Below, one piece after another: positions 43,755-53,989 of a stretch of 64,000 nucleotides of DNA (positions within the stretch are counted from its first letter, which is position 1; each line of letters begins with the position of its first letter). The DNA lies in contig VSPM01000001.1 in assembly GCA_009775365.1 (NCBI GenBank), forward strand, positions 1 through 64,000. The letters are read 5' to 3'. The DNA comes from Muribaculaceae bacterium. Its GTDB lineage: Bacteria; Bacteroidota; Bacteroidia; Bacteroidales; Muribaculaceae. The notes under the pieces are model-generated. The model was not told where the DNA came from, ran no database searches, and saw only the letters and a list, made by a program, of their open reading frames with translations. A program made the position numbers and the translations under genes.

Positions 43755-46700
43755 ATGAAAAAACTCTGCGAATCGATTTTTATATTTTTCTCAATTGTTT
43801 TGCTTGCATCATGCTCCGAAGAGAGGGTATATAAGATAGGGGTGTCGCAATGTAGCCAGGATGACTGGCGAGAAAAAATGAATGATGAAGTCAAGCGAGA
43901 AATCATGTTTCATGAGGATGCCGTGGTTGAGATTCGTTCTGCCGATGACAACAATCAAAAGCAAATAGAGGATATAAAATATTTTGCCGACAATGGATTC
44001 GACATTCTGATAGTCTCTCCCAACGAGGCTGCTGAGCTTACGCCAGTAATAAAGGAGGTTTATGAAAACGGTATGCCGGTGATTATTTTTGACCGTAATA
44101 TCAATGGCGACACCTATACGGCCCGAATTGGTGTGGATGACGAAGGTCTCGGGCGCTCTGCGGCTCACTATGCGGTGCATATGAAAGGGAAAGATGCAAA
44201 AGCCATCGAGATTTTCGGGCTCAGAGGGTCTACTCCTGCCGAAGGAAGACACCAGGGGTTTTCTAAGGAATTTGCCAGGGAGGGTGGACATTTGCTTGCA
44301 AGCGTGGCGGCAAACTGGAATAAAGAGGATGCAGTGCCTGTTGTAGATTCACTTCTGAACATATATCCTGATGTAGATCTGATTTTTGCCCACAACGACC
44401 GCATGGCTATAGGGGCATCGGAAGTGGCGCGGCGCCACGGGCGCGGTGATATAACCATAATAGGCATTGACGCTGCCCCAAACATTGGAATCAAGGCTGT
44501 GGCCGACAGCGTGATTGATGCCACTTTCCTTTATCCTACCGAGGGGCACAGGCTTATTCAGACCGCATTGAAGATCTTAAAGGGAAAACCTTACGAACGA
44601 GAGGTGATATTGCCTGTGTCGTCGGCTGTTGACCTTTCAAATGCCGACATACTGCTTCTGCCGAAGGAAGACACCAGGGGTTTTCTAAGGAATTTGCCAG
44701 GGAGGGTGGACATTTGCTTGCAAGCGTGGCGGCAAACTGGAATAAAGAGGATGCAGTGCCTGTTGTAGATTCACTTCTGAACATATATCCTGATGTAGAT
44801 CTGATTTTTGCCCACAACGACCGCATGGCTATAGGGGCATCGGAAGTGGCGCGGCGCCACGGGCGCGGTGATATAACCATAATAGGCATTGACGCTGCCC
44901 CAAACATTGGAATCAAGGCTGTGGCCGACAGCGTGATTGATGCCACTTTCCTTTATCCTACCGAGGGGCACAGGCTTATTCAGACCGCATTGAAGATCTT
45001 AAAGGGAAAACCTTACGAACGAGAGGTGATATTGCCTGTGTCGTCGGCTGTTGACCTTTCAAATGCCGACATACTGCTTCTGCAAAATGAGACTCTTAAT
45101 GAGGAAACCGGCAAGATGAGGCTGCTTAAAAGAAGAATCGACGACTATTGGGCGCAGCATTCATCGCAGACATCGCTGTTTTATGCCAGCATTGCGATAA
45201 TAATCCTGCTGTTTGGAGTGTTTTTTCTGTTGCTCAGGGCATTCTGGCAGCATCGGCGTCATCAGGCGATGCTTATGGATCAGAACCGGCTGCTGGAAGA
45301 AGAGCGGGACAAACAGAAAATGCTCAATGAGAAACTTGAGGAGGCCACACAGTCTAAACTGATGTTTTTCACCAATGTCTCGCATGACCTTCGGACTCCG
45401 CTCACTCTTATAGCCGAGCCTGTGGCTCAGCTTGCAGAGGCTGACAATCTCACGCGGCAGCAAGCCACATTGATAAAGATTGCCGATAAGAATGTAAGAA
45501 TACTACGCCGTCTTATTAATCAGATTCTTGATTTTCGCAAGTATGAGAATGGCAAACTCGACTTGAAACTTTCGGAAGTGGATTTTGGAAAGGCTATTGA
45601 AGAATGGATGGAATCGTTTCGTGCCGTGGCTCGCAAGCGCGACATAAGACTCGCGCTCGATGCTCCTGATGGGGAATCTGTAAAGATGGCTCTTGATTCT
45701 GAAAAGATTGAGCGTGTGTTTTTCAATCTTGTGTCGAACGCTTTTAAATACACTCCCGACAATGGCACTATAACAGTGGCGTATCATATTGATGGAGATA
45801 TGCTTAGTTTAAGTGTTGCTGACACCGGCGAAGGCATAAGTGAACGAGATCTGGGAAATATATTCGATCGTTTCTTTCAGGTTGACCGTGTTCATCCCAA
45901 AGGGTCGGGAATAGGATTGTCGCTTGCCAAGGCGTTTGTGGAACTTCATGGCGGCTCGATCTCGGTGGAAAGTGAGGTCAACAAGGGCTCTGTGTTTACG
46001 GTGAAACTTCCTGTTATACACGTTTCGGAGGTGGCTTCTGAGGTGGAGCCTGTAAATTCAGGAGCCGATGTCGAGGCGGAGCTGGGGAGCATAGAATCAG
46101 CATTTGAAATGGAAGCGGAGAAGCCTGTTGTGCTCGTGATTGACGATAACCGCGACATACAGAAACTTGTGGGTGAACTTCTTGCGGCTGATTATAATGT
46201 GGTAGTGGCTTCTAATGGGGCTGAGGGTGTGAAGAGGGCCGTGAAATATGTGCCCGACCTTGTGATTTGCGATGTGATGATGCCTGTGATGGATGGCCTG
46301 GAGTGTTGCCGCAGGCTCAAAGAAGAGGTGTCTACTTCACACATACCTGTGTTGATGCTGACTGCATGCTCTATGGATGAGCAGAGAGTGCAAGGCTACG
46401 AAAGCGGAGCAGATGGCTATCTTGCGAAGCCGTTCAGTGCTAAAGTGCTGTTGTCGAGATGTTCGAGCCTTATTGCCAATAGAAAACGCATTAAAGAACT
46501 GTGGCAAAGCGCGGTGAATGCTGTTGCTGAGAAGCAGAGGGAGGCAGTGAAAGAGGAAAAACAAAAGGCGGACAAGCCGGTGGCCTCTGACATAGATAAT
46601 CAGTTCTATAACCGGTTTATCGAGATTTTCATGGCCGAGATAGGTAATTCGGAGTTGACGGTAGACAGCCTGGCATCTAAAATGGGTTTGGAGCGCACAC

Positions 46701-46924
46701 AGTTCTATCGCAAGATAAAGGCATTGACTAATTATTCTCCGGTTGAGCTTATGCGCAACCTAAGGCTGAAGCAGGCTCGTGTGCTTGTCACCACCACCGA
46801 CAAGACAATAAGTGAAATTGGCTATGACATGGGTTTTTCCACTCCGGCCTATTTTACTAAATGTTATCGCGAAGCCTTCGGCGAGACACCCACTGAGACT
46901 CGCACCAAGCTTGGCTCCAGATAA
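43755..46924 (+). pseudogene. Fructose-sensing-type hybrid two-component regulator, interrupted by a tandem duplication
   Basis: ATG 43755 opens a lipoprotein-like signal (IFIFFSIVLLASC), then a periplasmic sugar-binding-protein domain (YKIGVSQCSQDDWR, VIIFDRNINGD). A 422-bp duplication (44236-45083) shifts the frame and stops the first part at 44768. The second part continues through a membrane helix, HisKA (NVSHDLRTPLTLI), HATPase (GSGIGLSLAKAFVELHGG), receiver (VICDVMMPVMDG) and an AraC domain to 46924. Without one copy the gene is 915 codons, matching the 916-residue paralogue at 50963. As read it cannot make the full regulator, so the neighbouring HTCS may control the locus alone. Confidence 0.9.
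44236..45083 (+). repeat. Direct tandem duplication, 422-bp unit
   Basis: 44236-44661 and 44658-45083 are identical 426-base stretches overlapping by CTGC; CTGC also ends the second copy, so the junctions share 4-bp microhomology. The unit is not a multiple of three. Encoded residues of both copies match throughout the sugar-binding domain. Confidence 0.95.
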
Positions 46925-46954
46925 TTGATTCATCAAAACACATAGAACCACCTG

Positions 46955-47000
46955 ATAAAAAACAACCTTCGGAATTCATTTCCCGAAGGTTGCTTTTTAT
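46955..47000 (+). terminator. Terminator of the interrupted HTCS
   Basis: ATAAAAAACAACCTTCGG pairs with CCGAAGGTTGCTTTTTAT (one mismatch) around a 10-base loop, with T-runs built into both arms, so it can act in both directions, also for the minus-strand Rpn remnant. Confidence 0.8.
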
Positions 47001-47025
47001 CGGGGCTCATGTCACAGAGATGCTA

Positions 47026-47649
47026 TTATGTCGGCAGATAGACCTGTTGCTCTGACGATTGAGTCCACATCCCGGTCAACCCCCTATGGTGTCCTGAGGA
47101 TACTGCGCTACAATAGTCATGATACAGTTTCATGTCGCTTTCATAGCGTCGGCGATCTTCTTTGGAAAGATTCTCCATGCCGGCCACCTCTGCCACTCGT
47201 TTGAAAATGGGGTTTCTGTCTGCAAACGGTATTGACACTACAGGCATATACTCGTAGTTCCATTTCCGAGGCTTGCTCTGTTCGGTTATGGCCCGTGACG
47301 CATAATTCAATACGCGTTCTGTGAACCAGTCGTGGTATAGGTTCTGCATTTCCACGATAAACCGTCGCTTGTCAGATGTCTCGCAGTGCAGGTCAAAAGC
47401 CACGGAGCCTTCTTCCTCCTGTTCGCATATTTTCTCTTTGTCATGAAAATCCAGGCTGACAATTGGTGCGTCACCATCCCCCTCAAGGATTGCATTGAGC
47501 AGAGAAATCAGAATATCTTTTGAAGATTCTCTTCCGAATAGGATTTTAAATCCTGGGTCCGTAGTAGGGTTTATAAATTGCCCGGGTGTGGTATATTTTC
47601 CTATTGTCAGCCATTGTTTCAAAGGTTTTGTCTCATCTTGCAAATACAA
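47026..47649 (-). pseudogene. Rpn-family PD-(D/E)XK nuclease/transposase-like, internally deleted
   Basis: A 207-residue frame starting with a TTG. The N-terminal part (FINPTTDPGFKILFGRE, then FDLHCETSDKRRFIVEMQ, with the Asp and Glu-x-x of the nuclease fold) is the Rpn/PD-(D/E)XK type usual in Bacteroidales. After 'YEYMPVVSIPFADRNP' it jumps straight to a C-terminal part (VAEVAGMENLSKEDRRRYE), skipping the middle. The last 25 residues are unlike the family. Full-length members have about 300 residues. Likely non-functional. Confidence 0.7.
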
Positions 47650-47665
47650 TAGTTAAATCTCGTAA

Positions 47666-48403
47666 TTCCAAATAGAAACACGTCTTAAGGTCAATACCCG
47701 CCTTGCGCCGGTGGAGGCGGATTATTGGGTGTTTAAAGATGTGACGGGCCTCAAAGGGAGAAATATAAGAATAGCGGCTCCCGGACGACAGATGCAAGGG
47801 ATTGCGTATAGCCTTGACAATGGGCGTACTTTCACAAAATACAAGGACAACCCGGTGATCGACAGTAAGGAAACATGGGATAGTGGTGACACCCGCGACC
47901 CGAAGGTTTTTAAATACGAAAATCATTGGGTGTTGGTTCTCAATGAACGCGACGGACATTCTATCTACAATATCCCGGCCTCCGACGGACGCCGGATACA
48001 GATAGGGTGGAGCAGAATTGGTCATCCGGGAATGAATTTTAATGGCATGATGCTGTTTCCTGTCGAGTTGACATTGCGCACAACTAAAGACGGGCCGAGA
48101 CTTGCCGGAGTGCCTGTCAGGGAAGTGGAGGCATTGTGTCGCAGCATAGGGAAATGGAATAACCTCTCACAAGAGGAGGCAAACGAAGCGTTAAAGGCAT
48201 TTTCAGGTAAAGATTGCCTGAGAGTGCGATTCACAGTGGAACTTATGTCCGATGTCTATATTGACCGCACTTCGGCGGAGGTGTTTGTGGAAGACGGTTT
48301 GTTTTCTTACTCTCTTCCCCGTAACGTGTCAGACAAAAATGCGCACGAAATCACTTTCGGAGGTAATCGCCTGAAGATGAAAATCTTGAGTTTCTTGACA
48401 TAG
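47666..48403 (+). pseudogene. GH32 gene remnant 1 (N-terminal domain and scattered catalytic pieces)
   Basis: The frame is open from 47666 without a start codon. It begins with the extra N-terminal beta domain of GH32 enzymes (VNTRLAPVEADYWVFKDVTG), jumps to 'MQGIAYSLDNGRTFTKY' and TRDPKVFKYENHWVLVL (the RDP region) and then to 'GRRIQIGWSRIGHPG'. The WMNDPNG nucleophile segment and the ECPD acid/base segment are both missing, so it cannot be active. The frame stays open through each jump. The C-terminal sandwich is present (VYIDRTSAEVFVEDG). Confidence 0.8.
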
Positions 48404-48650
48404 GGTCAATCTGGCAGTAACAGGCATTCCCTTCGGGAGGCGCATCAGCAGGGAGCTTCTTCATGCGGACTTTGTGATTTTTGTGCGAATGTTTGAGTTT
48501 TTTCGGCGAATAATAGCAGAAATGTTGCGGAGTGTATGAATAATCGTGCATTAATCGGTTTTTGATAGCGGCAACAACATTCGTTATATGCCGATTATGA
48601 ATTGGTTGTTAATTTTGCTGCAGAAATTTTAACCAATACTAACATATTGG
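48404..48650. other. Intergenic or eroded sequence
   Basis: About 250 bp with no convincing gene, promoter or RNA; it separates two GH32 remnants. Confidence 0.4.
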
Positions 48651-49565
48651 GTAGGCACAATTGCCGACGACGGCACATTTGTGGCCGATGCTGCCGGGCA
48701 GTATCCCCGCAATGTGGAATTGATGAGCAAGGATGGCTATGGGTTGCTTTCTCCCACTATCTATCAGCATAACGGCAAGACCATAGCATTGGGAATAGTT
48801 CCCGACAAGATTTCAACGGAAGACAACTGCCGTCTCGGCTGGGCGCACACATATTCCTTCCCTCGCGAATGGAGCCTGAGCGCAAGCGGCGAACTTATCC
48901 AGAAGCCATATGATGGCTTGCGCTCTCTTCGTTCTGACGTGGCATATTCGGGTGCTGACGAAGAGATTTCCGGAGTCAAGGATCTGTCGCCGGTGTCGGG
49001 GCGAAGAATAGAATTGCTCGGCAGATTTGAAATTGGCGACTCTACATTCGGATTCAAATTCTTTAAAAGTGCTTCCGGACAGGCGTCGGTGTCTTATAAC
49101 CGCTCGAGCAATGAACTCACGGTAGATTTTACAGGTCTTCGCCGGCTTGTTAACGACAACGGCAGCTATAATGGCATATACCGTTGCACACTTCCCGAGC
49201 GTCCGGAGGCCGGAAGCGAAATGCTTTTGAACGTGTTTATCGACGGCTCTATAGTTGACATATTTGTGAATGACCGCTGGGCTACCTCCATCCGGGTTTA
49301 TCCGTCGGATGAAGATGCCGACGGAGTAGAGGCATTCTGCGACGGCACGGTAAAAGCACGCGAGCTCAAAGCATGGAGACTCGATTCCGGCGGCGGAGCC
49401 GGAATCGGCTCAATCCCCGGTGATGAGGGGTTTCATTCCGACAAAGTGAATGTAAGCGCAATCGACGGCACGTTGATTAAACATAATGAGAGAATGGCCG
49501 AGGCTCTCGACGGGCTTAAAAAAGGTGTGTATGTTGTGAACGGCTGTAAAGTGATTGTGAAATAA
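48651..49565 (+). pseudogene. GH32 gene remnant 2 (C-terminal half with sorting-type tail)
   Basis: The open frame covers the last blade and C-terminal beta-sandwich of a GH32 protein: TIYQHNGKTIALGIVPDK, LGWAHTYSFPREWSL and MLLNVFIDGSIVDIFVNDRW. After about residue 245 a type IX-style tail follows (SAIDGTLIKHN, LKKGVYVVNGCKVIV). The catalytic N-terminal propeller is missing and the frame has no natural start (first ATG 48681). It differs from remnant 1, so at least two GH32 genes decayed here. Confidence 0.8.
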
Positions 49566-49607
49566 TTTCGGATTCGGATAGAAAAATCCATGTCAGGCAT
49601 AATAATT

Positions 49608-49640
49608 GCGCCCGTCTTGCTCTTGAAGCGAGACGGGCGT
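49608..49640 (+). terminator. Hairpin terminator after GH32 remnant 2
   Basis: CGCCCGTCTTGC and GCGAGACGGGCG pair with one mismatch around a 7-base loop; TTGTGATATTG follows. Confidence 0.65.
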
Positions 49641-49641
49641 T

Positions 49642-50081
49642 GTGATATTGTGGCATATGGAGTTTACTTATTCCGGAATTAGAACCGAGGCGGATGTGTG
49701 GTGTCGTGAATTTTGCATAGGGTATGGCTACGGGCTGAAGCATGAGTACGTCTACAACGAGCGTGACCTTGGCATAGAGAAGGTGACATTCTTCTATGAG
49801 AATGACCAGTGGGTGCCTAATGCAAAGGGAGAATATGAATATGACGACGCCGATAATATCGTCGACGAGGTGCTTTATTATCCTCTTGAAGGCGACTGGC
49901 AGCCGTATGCACACAATACTGCCACATGGGACAATATCAATCGCCAGGCAAGCATCGAAAGCCATGAGTGGAACGGCTTGGACTGGGTTGGTGTGGCAAA
50001 AGAGGACTTGAATATTATAATGATTATTCCGACAAACTCACTTATCTTGGCAGATGGTATTGGATCAAAGAAGAGAATTAG
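49642..50081 (+). pseudogene. Fragment of an exported aromatic-repeat protein, frameshifted near its end
   Basis: Starting about 49656 the frame encodes roughly 110 residues with a loose repeat of Tyr/Trp and acidic residues (HEYVYNERDLGIEKVTFFYE, GEYEYDDADNIVDEVLYY). At about 50008 one base seems lost: the continuing coding sense (YYNDYSDKLTYLGRWYWIK) is in another frame and ends at a TAG at 50079-50081. Because of the lost base the frame runs on into the downstream regulator gene. No signal peptide remains. Family not recognised. Confidence 0.55.
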
Positions 50082-50083
50082 AG

Positions 50084-50114
50084 AGGCTTCCCAAAACCGG
50101 CGGGAAGCCTTTTT
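50084..50114 (+). terminator. Rho-independent terminator
   Basis: AGGCTTCCC/GGGAAGCCT, 9-bp perfect stem and 9-base loop followed by TTTTTGTT, three bases after the natural stop of the repeat-protein fragment. It confirms that the long open frame across it is an accident. Confidence 0.85.
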
Positions 50115-50163
50115 GTTGGTATTTTGTTGGCGCATTCCCATTTTTTTATTAACTTGCATCGAA

Positions 50164-50952
50164 ATGTTGGTAATAGCGTTCATACTGGTTCTTTCATGCC
50201 TGATTCCTGCCCCGGCAATGCGCGCGGAGGCAAGACAGCCCGATTATGCCAAGATGGCAGAGTCGCCGGCGAGAGATTTGTTCACTAAAGCCAATGAATA
50301 TCAGCAGATGAACGATGTAGACACGGCTATGGCCTATTATCTCTATACCATAGGGGCTTTTGACATCAATTCATCAGAGGAGAATCAGCTTATTTGTGCC
50401 AAGGCATATAATGAATTCGGGAAGGCGTATTTTAATTTCGGTCATTATTCAAAAGCCTTCGACTCTTTTGCCAATGCCATTAAAATATGTGAGGCCAATG
50501 GTTTCAGCAGCCTTTTGCCTCATATCTATAATAATCTCGGAAGCATCTATTGCACATGGAACGACCGGGAGCAAGGTATTCATTATTTCCAGAAGGCATT
50601 TGAAATCACGGATTCTGCGTCACAGCCGGAATTATACCGCAAGCTTCTTATCAACATGATCGGCGCCGAGTGTGAGAATGCCAATGTCAAGGCGGGAGTA
50701 AACAGCAAATATGTTTCAAAGGTTATTAATGAGGCATATGGATGTAATTTCAGAGCGTTTATAAATGAAATCCGAATACGAGAGGCGCAACGCAGGCTGC
50801 TTGACACCGACAGGTATGGCAGTTTCACCATAAAGGCTATTGCCGAAAGCGTTGGCTATAAATCTCATGCCAACTTCATATTGTTGTTCAAGAAATATGT
50901 AGGCATCTCGCCCTCGCAATATCAGAAAATGGCAACAGAAGACAAAGAATAA
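50164..50952 (+). pseudogene. TPR-AraC membrane-type regulator with in-frame internal deletion
   Basis: ATG 50164 gives a signal or membrane segment (VIAFILVLSCLIPAPAMRAEA) and about three TPR-like helical pairs (AKAYNEFGKAYFNFGHYSKAF, HIYNNLGSIYCTWNDREQ). The sequence then passes at about residue 165 (INMIGAECENANVKAGVNSKYV) directly into an AraC domain (IKAIAESVGYKSHANFIL). Full members of this class have several more TPRs, a membrane helix and a coiled coil between these parts; they are absent. The frame survives, so a small chimeric protein could be made, but TPRs and DNA-binding domain would lie on the same side of the membrane. It ends 10 bp before the intact HTCS. Confidence 0.65.
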
Positions 50953-50962
50953 ATATGTTTCA

Positions 50963-53713
50963 ATGAAAAGAGTCTATTCATTTCGGGGTCTTATAGCTGT
51001 AGTGTTTTGCTTGTTTCTGACCGCAGGATGCGGAGGAAATACGGAAAAGAGATACAGGATTGGAGTGTCGCAATGCAGCGGCGACTATTGGCGCGTGAAG
51101 ATTAACGACGACATTATGCGGGAGCAGCTTCTGCATGACGACGTGGAGGTGGAATTTCGTAATGCCGATAGCGACAATAATAGGCAAATTAGCGATATAC
51201 GTTATTTTATGGATAATGGCTTCGACCTGATAATGGTGTCGCCTAATGAGACGGAAGAGCTCACCCCGATAGTGAAAGAGTCTTATGAAAAGGGCATCCC
51301 TGTTGTCACTTTCGACCGCCGCATTGATGGCGACTCATTCACGGCCCATATGGAGGTTGACAATTACGAGCTTGGAAAGTCTGTGGCCGGGTATGCACGC
51401 TCACACATTCAAAAGCCTTTGAGAGTAATAGAGATACAAGGCCCTACAAGCGCATCTCCTGCCCGAAGAAGGCATGAGGGATTTGCCGACGCTATGAAAG
51501 ATTATGACGATTCAGAGATTCTTGCAAGTGTGTATGGCAACTGGGATGACGGGCTTTCCGAGTGTCTTGTCGATTCGCTGTTGAAAATATACCCCGAAAC
51601 CAATCTGATATACGCCCACACCGACCATATGGGGATAGGGGCTTCGCGTGCCGTCCGGAAAAACGGGCGAAGGGATATAGCTGTTATGGGCATAGACGGG
51701 TTCCCCGAAATCGGCATCAAGGCGGTGAAAGACAGCGTGCTTACGGCATCATTCCTTTATCCGTCAGAAGGAGAGCGGCTTTTGCGGATAGGCATGGCAA
51801 TCCTTAAAGGGGAGCCATATGAGAAAATAACCCAGGTGCCTCCATTGTCGCCTATAGACTTGTCGAACGCCGACATACTTATTGCTCAAGAGAAGCTCCT
51901 CACCGGAGAAACCGAGAAAATCAACTTTCTTCGCGGGGCTCTTCATGAGTATTGGATCAGGCATTCCGCCCAGACAATGCTTCTGTATGCTTTCGTCATA
52001 ATCCTTGTTCTTCTGGCAGGGGTATTGTTCCTTCTCCTGAGGGCTGTAAATGTGCATAAGCGCCATAAGGGGGTTCTATTGCAGAAAAATACTCAGCTTG
52101 AAGAAGAGAAGGAGAAACAGCAGGAACTTTACGACAGGCTCAGAGAGGCCACGCAATCGAAACTTATGTTCTACACTAATGTGTCGCACGACTTGCGCAC
52201 TCCGCTCACTCTTATTTCTGGCCCTGTGGAGGAGGTGGCCAGGGATGAATCCCTCAGCCGGCGCGACAGGCAATTGATGCAGATTGCTCAGAAGAATGTG
52301 AGCATTCTCCGGAGGCTTATCGACCAGATTCTTGACTTCAGGAAGTATGAGAACAACAAGACCGACCTTCATCTCTCGGAGGTGGATTTCCCTGCCCTGC
52401 TGAGAGAATGGGCCGAGGCGTTCAAAGAGGCGGCCAATAAGCGCGACATTCGTCTCGCGGTTAATATTGCGCCTGTGGCCGACCCGTATGTGGGTGTTGA
52501 CGTGGAGAAAATGGAGCGTGTGTTTTTCAATCTTATGAGCAACGCTTTCAAGCACACTCCCGACAACGGAAAGATAAGCGTGGCGTATGTTTCAGACGGC
52601 ACGAAATTCACTTTTTCTGTAAAAGACAATGGCGAGGGTATTTCAGAGGAGGATTGCCGTCATATTTTCGACCGTTTCTTTCAGGCTGATAAAGTCAATC
52701 CCAAGGGTTCCGGAATAGGTCTTGCTTTGACAAAAGCGTTTGTCGAGCTTCACGGCGGGGAAATTTCTGTTGACAGTGAGAAAGGGAAGGGGAGTGAATT
52801 CAAGGTGGCTCTCCCGGTGCGTCATTGCGGCAACAAGGTGGAAGCCCCACAATCGAGAATCACATCGTCAGACATAGACATAGAATTGTCGCCTATAGAA
52901 AAAGATGGAGAGGAGTTTGACTCTAAAAAGCCGTTGCTGCTCGTTGTGGACGACAACAGAGACATACATAAACTTATAGGCGCTCTTTTGGGTGCAGATT
53001 ATAATGTGATATATGCCTCTGACGGGCAGCAGGGTGTGAAGATGGCCGTGAAATATGTGCCGGACCTCGTGGTTTGCGACGTGATGATGCCCGTGATGGA
53101 CGGCATGGAATGTGTGAAACGCATAAAAAGCGAGATCACCACATCCCATATTCCTGTGCTTATGCTCACGGCATGTTCTCTCGACGAGCAGCGTGTGGAG
53201 GGGTATGACAACGGCGCCGACGGATACCTCCCCAAGCCATTTGGGGGAGATGTGCTTGCATCGCGATGCCGCAATCTCCTCATGAACAGAAAAAGGATAA
53301 AGAGCATCTATGGAAAAAGCGCTATTGCGGAGAATGAAAAGGATGGCAAGGGCCGCGCTATCCCCCGCACAAAAGTGGCTCCCAACGATGTGGAAAGTGA
53401 TTTCTACACACGATTCATGAAGATTGTGGAGAGCCGTATGTCTGACCCGAAACTGAGCATCGAGGAGATTGCCGGTGAAATGGGGTTGAGCCAGTCGCAG
53501 TTCACGAGGAAAATAAAGGCTCTTGCAAACTACACTCCGGTCGAGATTATCCGCACAGTGAGGCTTCAAAGGGCAAAGACAATTCTCAGCTCCACCGAAA
53601 AGACCGTGAGCGAGATCTCTTTTGAGGTCGGATTCACGTCGCTTGCGTATTTCTCTAAATGCTATAAGGAGGAGTTCGGAGAGTCGCCATCCGCCATAAG
53701 AGGGAAGAAGTGA
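50963..53713 (+). CDS. Hybrid two-component system regulator, fructose-sensing type (BT1754-like)
   Basis: A 916-residue one-protein two-component system in the inner membrane. Lipoprotein-like signal (VVFCLFLTAGC), periplasmic sugar-binding domain (about 30-330, YRIGVSQCSGDYWR and VVTFDRRIDGD), membrane helix near 350 (YAFVIILVLLAGVLFLLLR), HisKA with phospho-His near 409 (NVSHDLRTPLTLI), HATPase (GSGIGLALTKAFVE), receiver with phospho-Asp near 706 (VVCDVMMPVMDG) and an AraC DNA-binding domain at the end (ISFEVGFTSLAYFSKCYKEEF). In B. thetaiotaomicron the equivalent binds fructose and induces the fructan locus. It is directly upstream of susCD and is likely the working activator here. Confidence 0.94.
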   Translation: MKRVYSFRGLIAVVFCLFLTAGCGGNTEKRYRIGVSQCSGDYWRVKINDDIMREQLLHDDVEVEFRNADSDNNRQISDIRYFMDNGFDLIMVSPNETEELTPIVKESYEKGIPVVTFDRRIDGDSFTAHMEVDNYELGKSVAGYARSHIQKPLRVIEIQGPTSASPARRRHEGFADAMKDYDDSEILASVYGNWDDGLSECLVDSLLKIYPETNLIYAHTDHMGIGASRAVRKNGRRDIAVMGIDGFPEIGIKAVKDSVLTASFLYPSEGERLLRIGMAILKGEPYEKITQVPPLSPIDLSNADILIAQEKLLTGETEKINFLRGALHEYWIRHSAQTMLLYAFVIILVLLAGVLFLLLRAVNVHKRHKGVLLQKNTQLEEEKEKQQELYDRLREATQSKLMFYTNVSHDLRTPLTLISGPVEEVARDESLSRRDRQLMQIAQKNVSILRRLIDQILDFRKYENNKTDLHLSEVDFPALLREWAEAFKEAANKRDIRLAVNIAPVADPYVGVDVEKMERVFFNLMSNAFKHTPDNGKISVAYVSDGTKFTFSVKDNGEGISEEDCRHIFDRFFQADKVNPKGSGIGLALTKAFVELHGGEISVDSEKGKGSEFKVALPVRHCGNKVEAPQSRITSSDIDIELSPIEKDGEEFDSKKPLLLVVDDNRDIHKLIGALLGADYNVIYASDGQQGVKMAVKYVPDLVVCDVMMPVMDGMECVKRIKSEITTSHIPVLMLTACSLDEQRVEGYDNGADGYLPKPFGGDVLASRCRNLLMNRKRIKSIYGKSAIAENEKDGKGRAIPRTKVAPNDVESDFYTRFMKIVESRMSDPKLSIEEIAGEMGLSQSQFTRKIKALANYTPVEIIRTVRLQRAKTILSSTEKTVSEISFEVGFTSLAYFSKCYKEEFGESPSAIRGKK

Positions 53714-53782
53714 GCGCCGCCCGCCTGTAGGTGTGCGTGGCTATAAAAAATTGGTCGTCATTATAACAAATGTTGATAATAT

Positions 53783-53820
53783 AAAATGCAAACTGCTGAG
53801 GTTACGTGGTTTGCATTTTT
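53783..53820 (+). terminator. Terminator of the HTCS gene
   Basis: AAAATGCAAAC/GTTTGCATTTT perfect stem with a 15-base loop and trailing T's separates the regulator from susC. Confidence 0.8.
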
Positions 53821-53949
53821 ATATAAATCCGAATGGCGGTTCAGGCAGGCGATTATAAAAAAATCCGCAATGGTTTTAACAATAAAGGAGTCGGGTAAAT
53901 TATGATAGCGTAGACAACAAATATTATATCACGCCCGTACGCACGGCAT

Positions 53950-53957
53950 TAACTTTG
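53950..53957 (+). promoter_or_regulatory. -7 box of the susCD operon
   Basis: TAACTTTG lies 33 bases before the susC start. No TTTG/TTG occurs 19-21 bases upstream, which suits a promoter needing an activator such as the adjacent HTCS. Confidence 0.6.
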
Positions 53958-53989
53958 CAGCAGATAATTTAACTAAAACAAACAATAAC

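Noticed and set aside
47666..49565. Active GH32 enzyme(s) between the HTCS genes
   Set aside because: Neither frame has WMNDPNG or ECPD catalytic segments; both are remnants.
49642..50952. A single 436-residue gene
   Set aside because: It crosses a strong terminator and joins an out-of-frame fragment to a separate gene with its own start at 50164.
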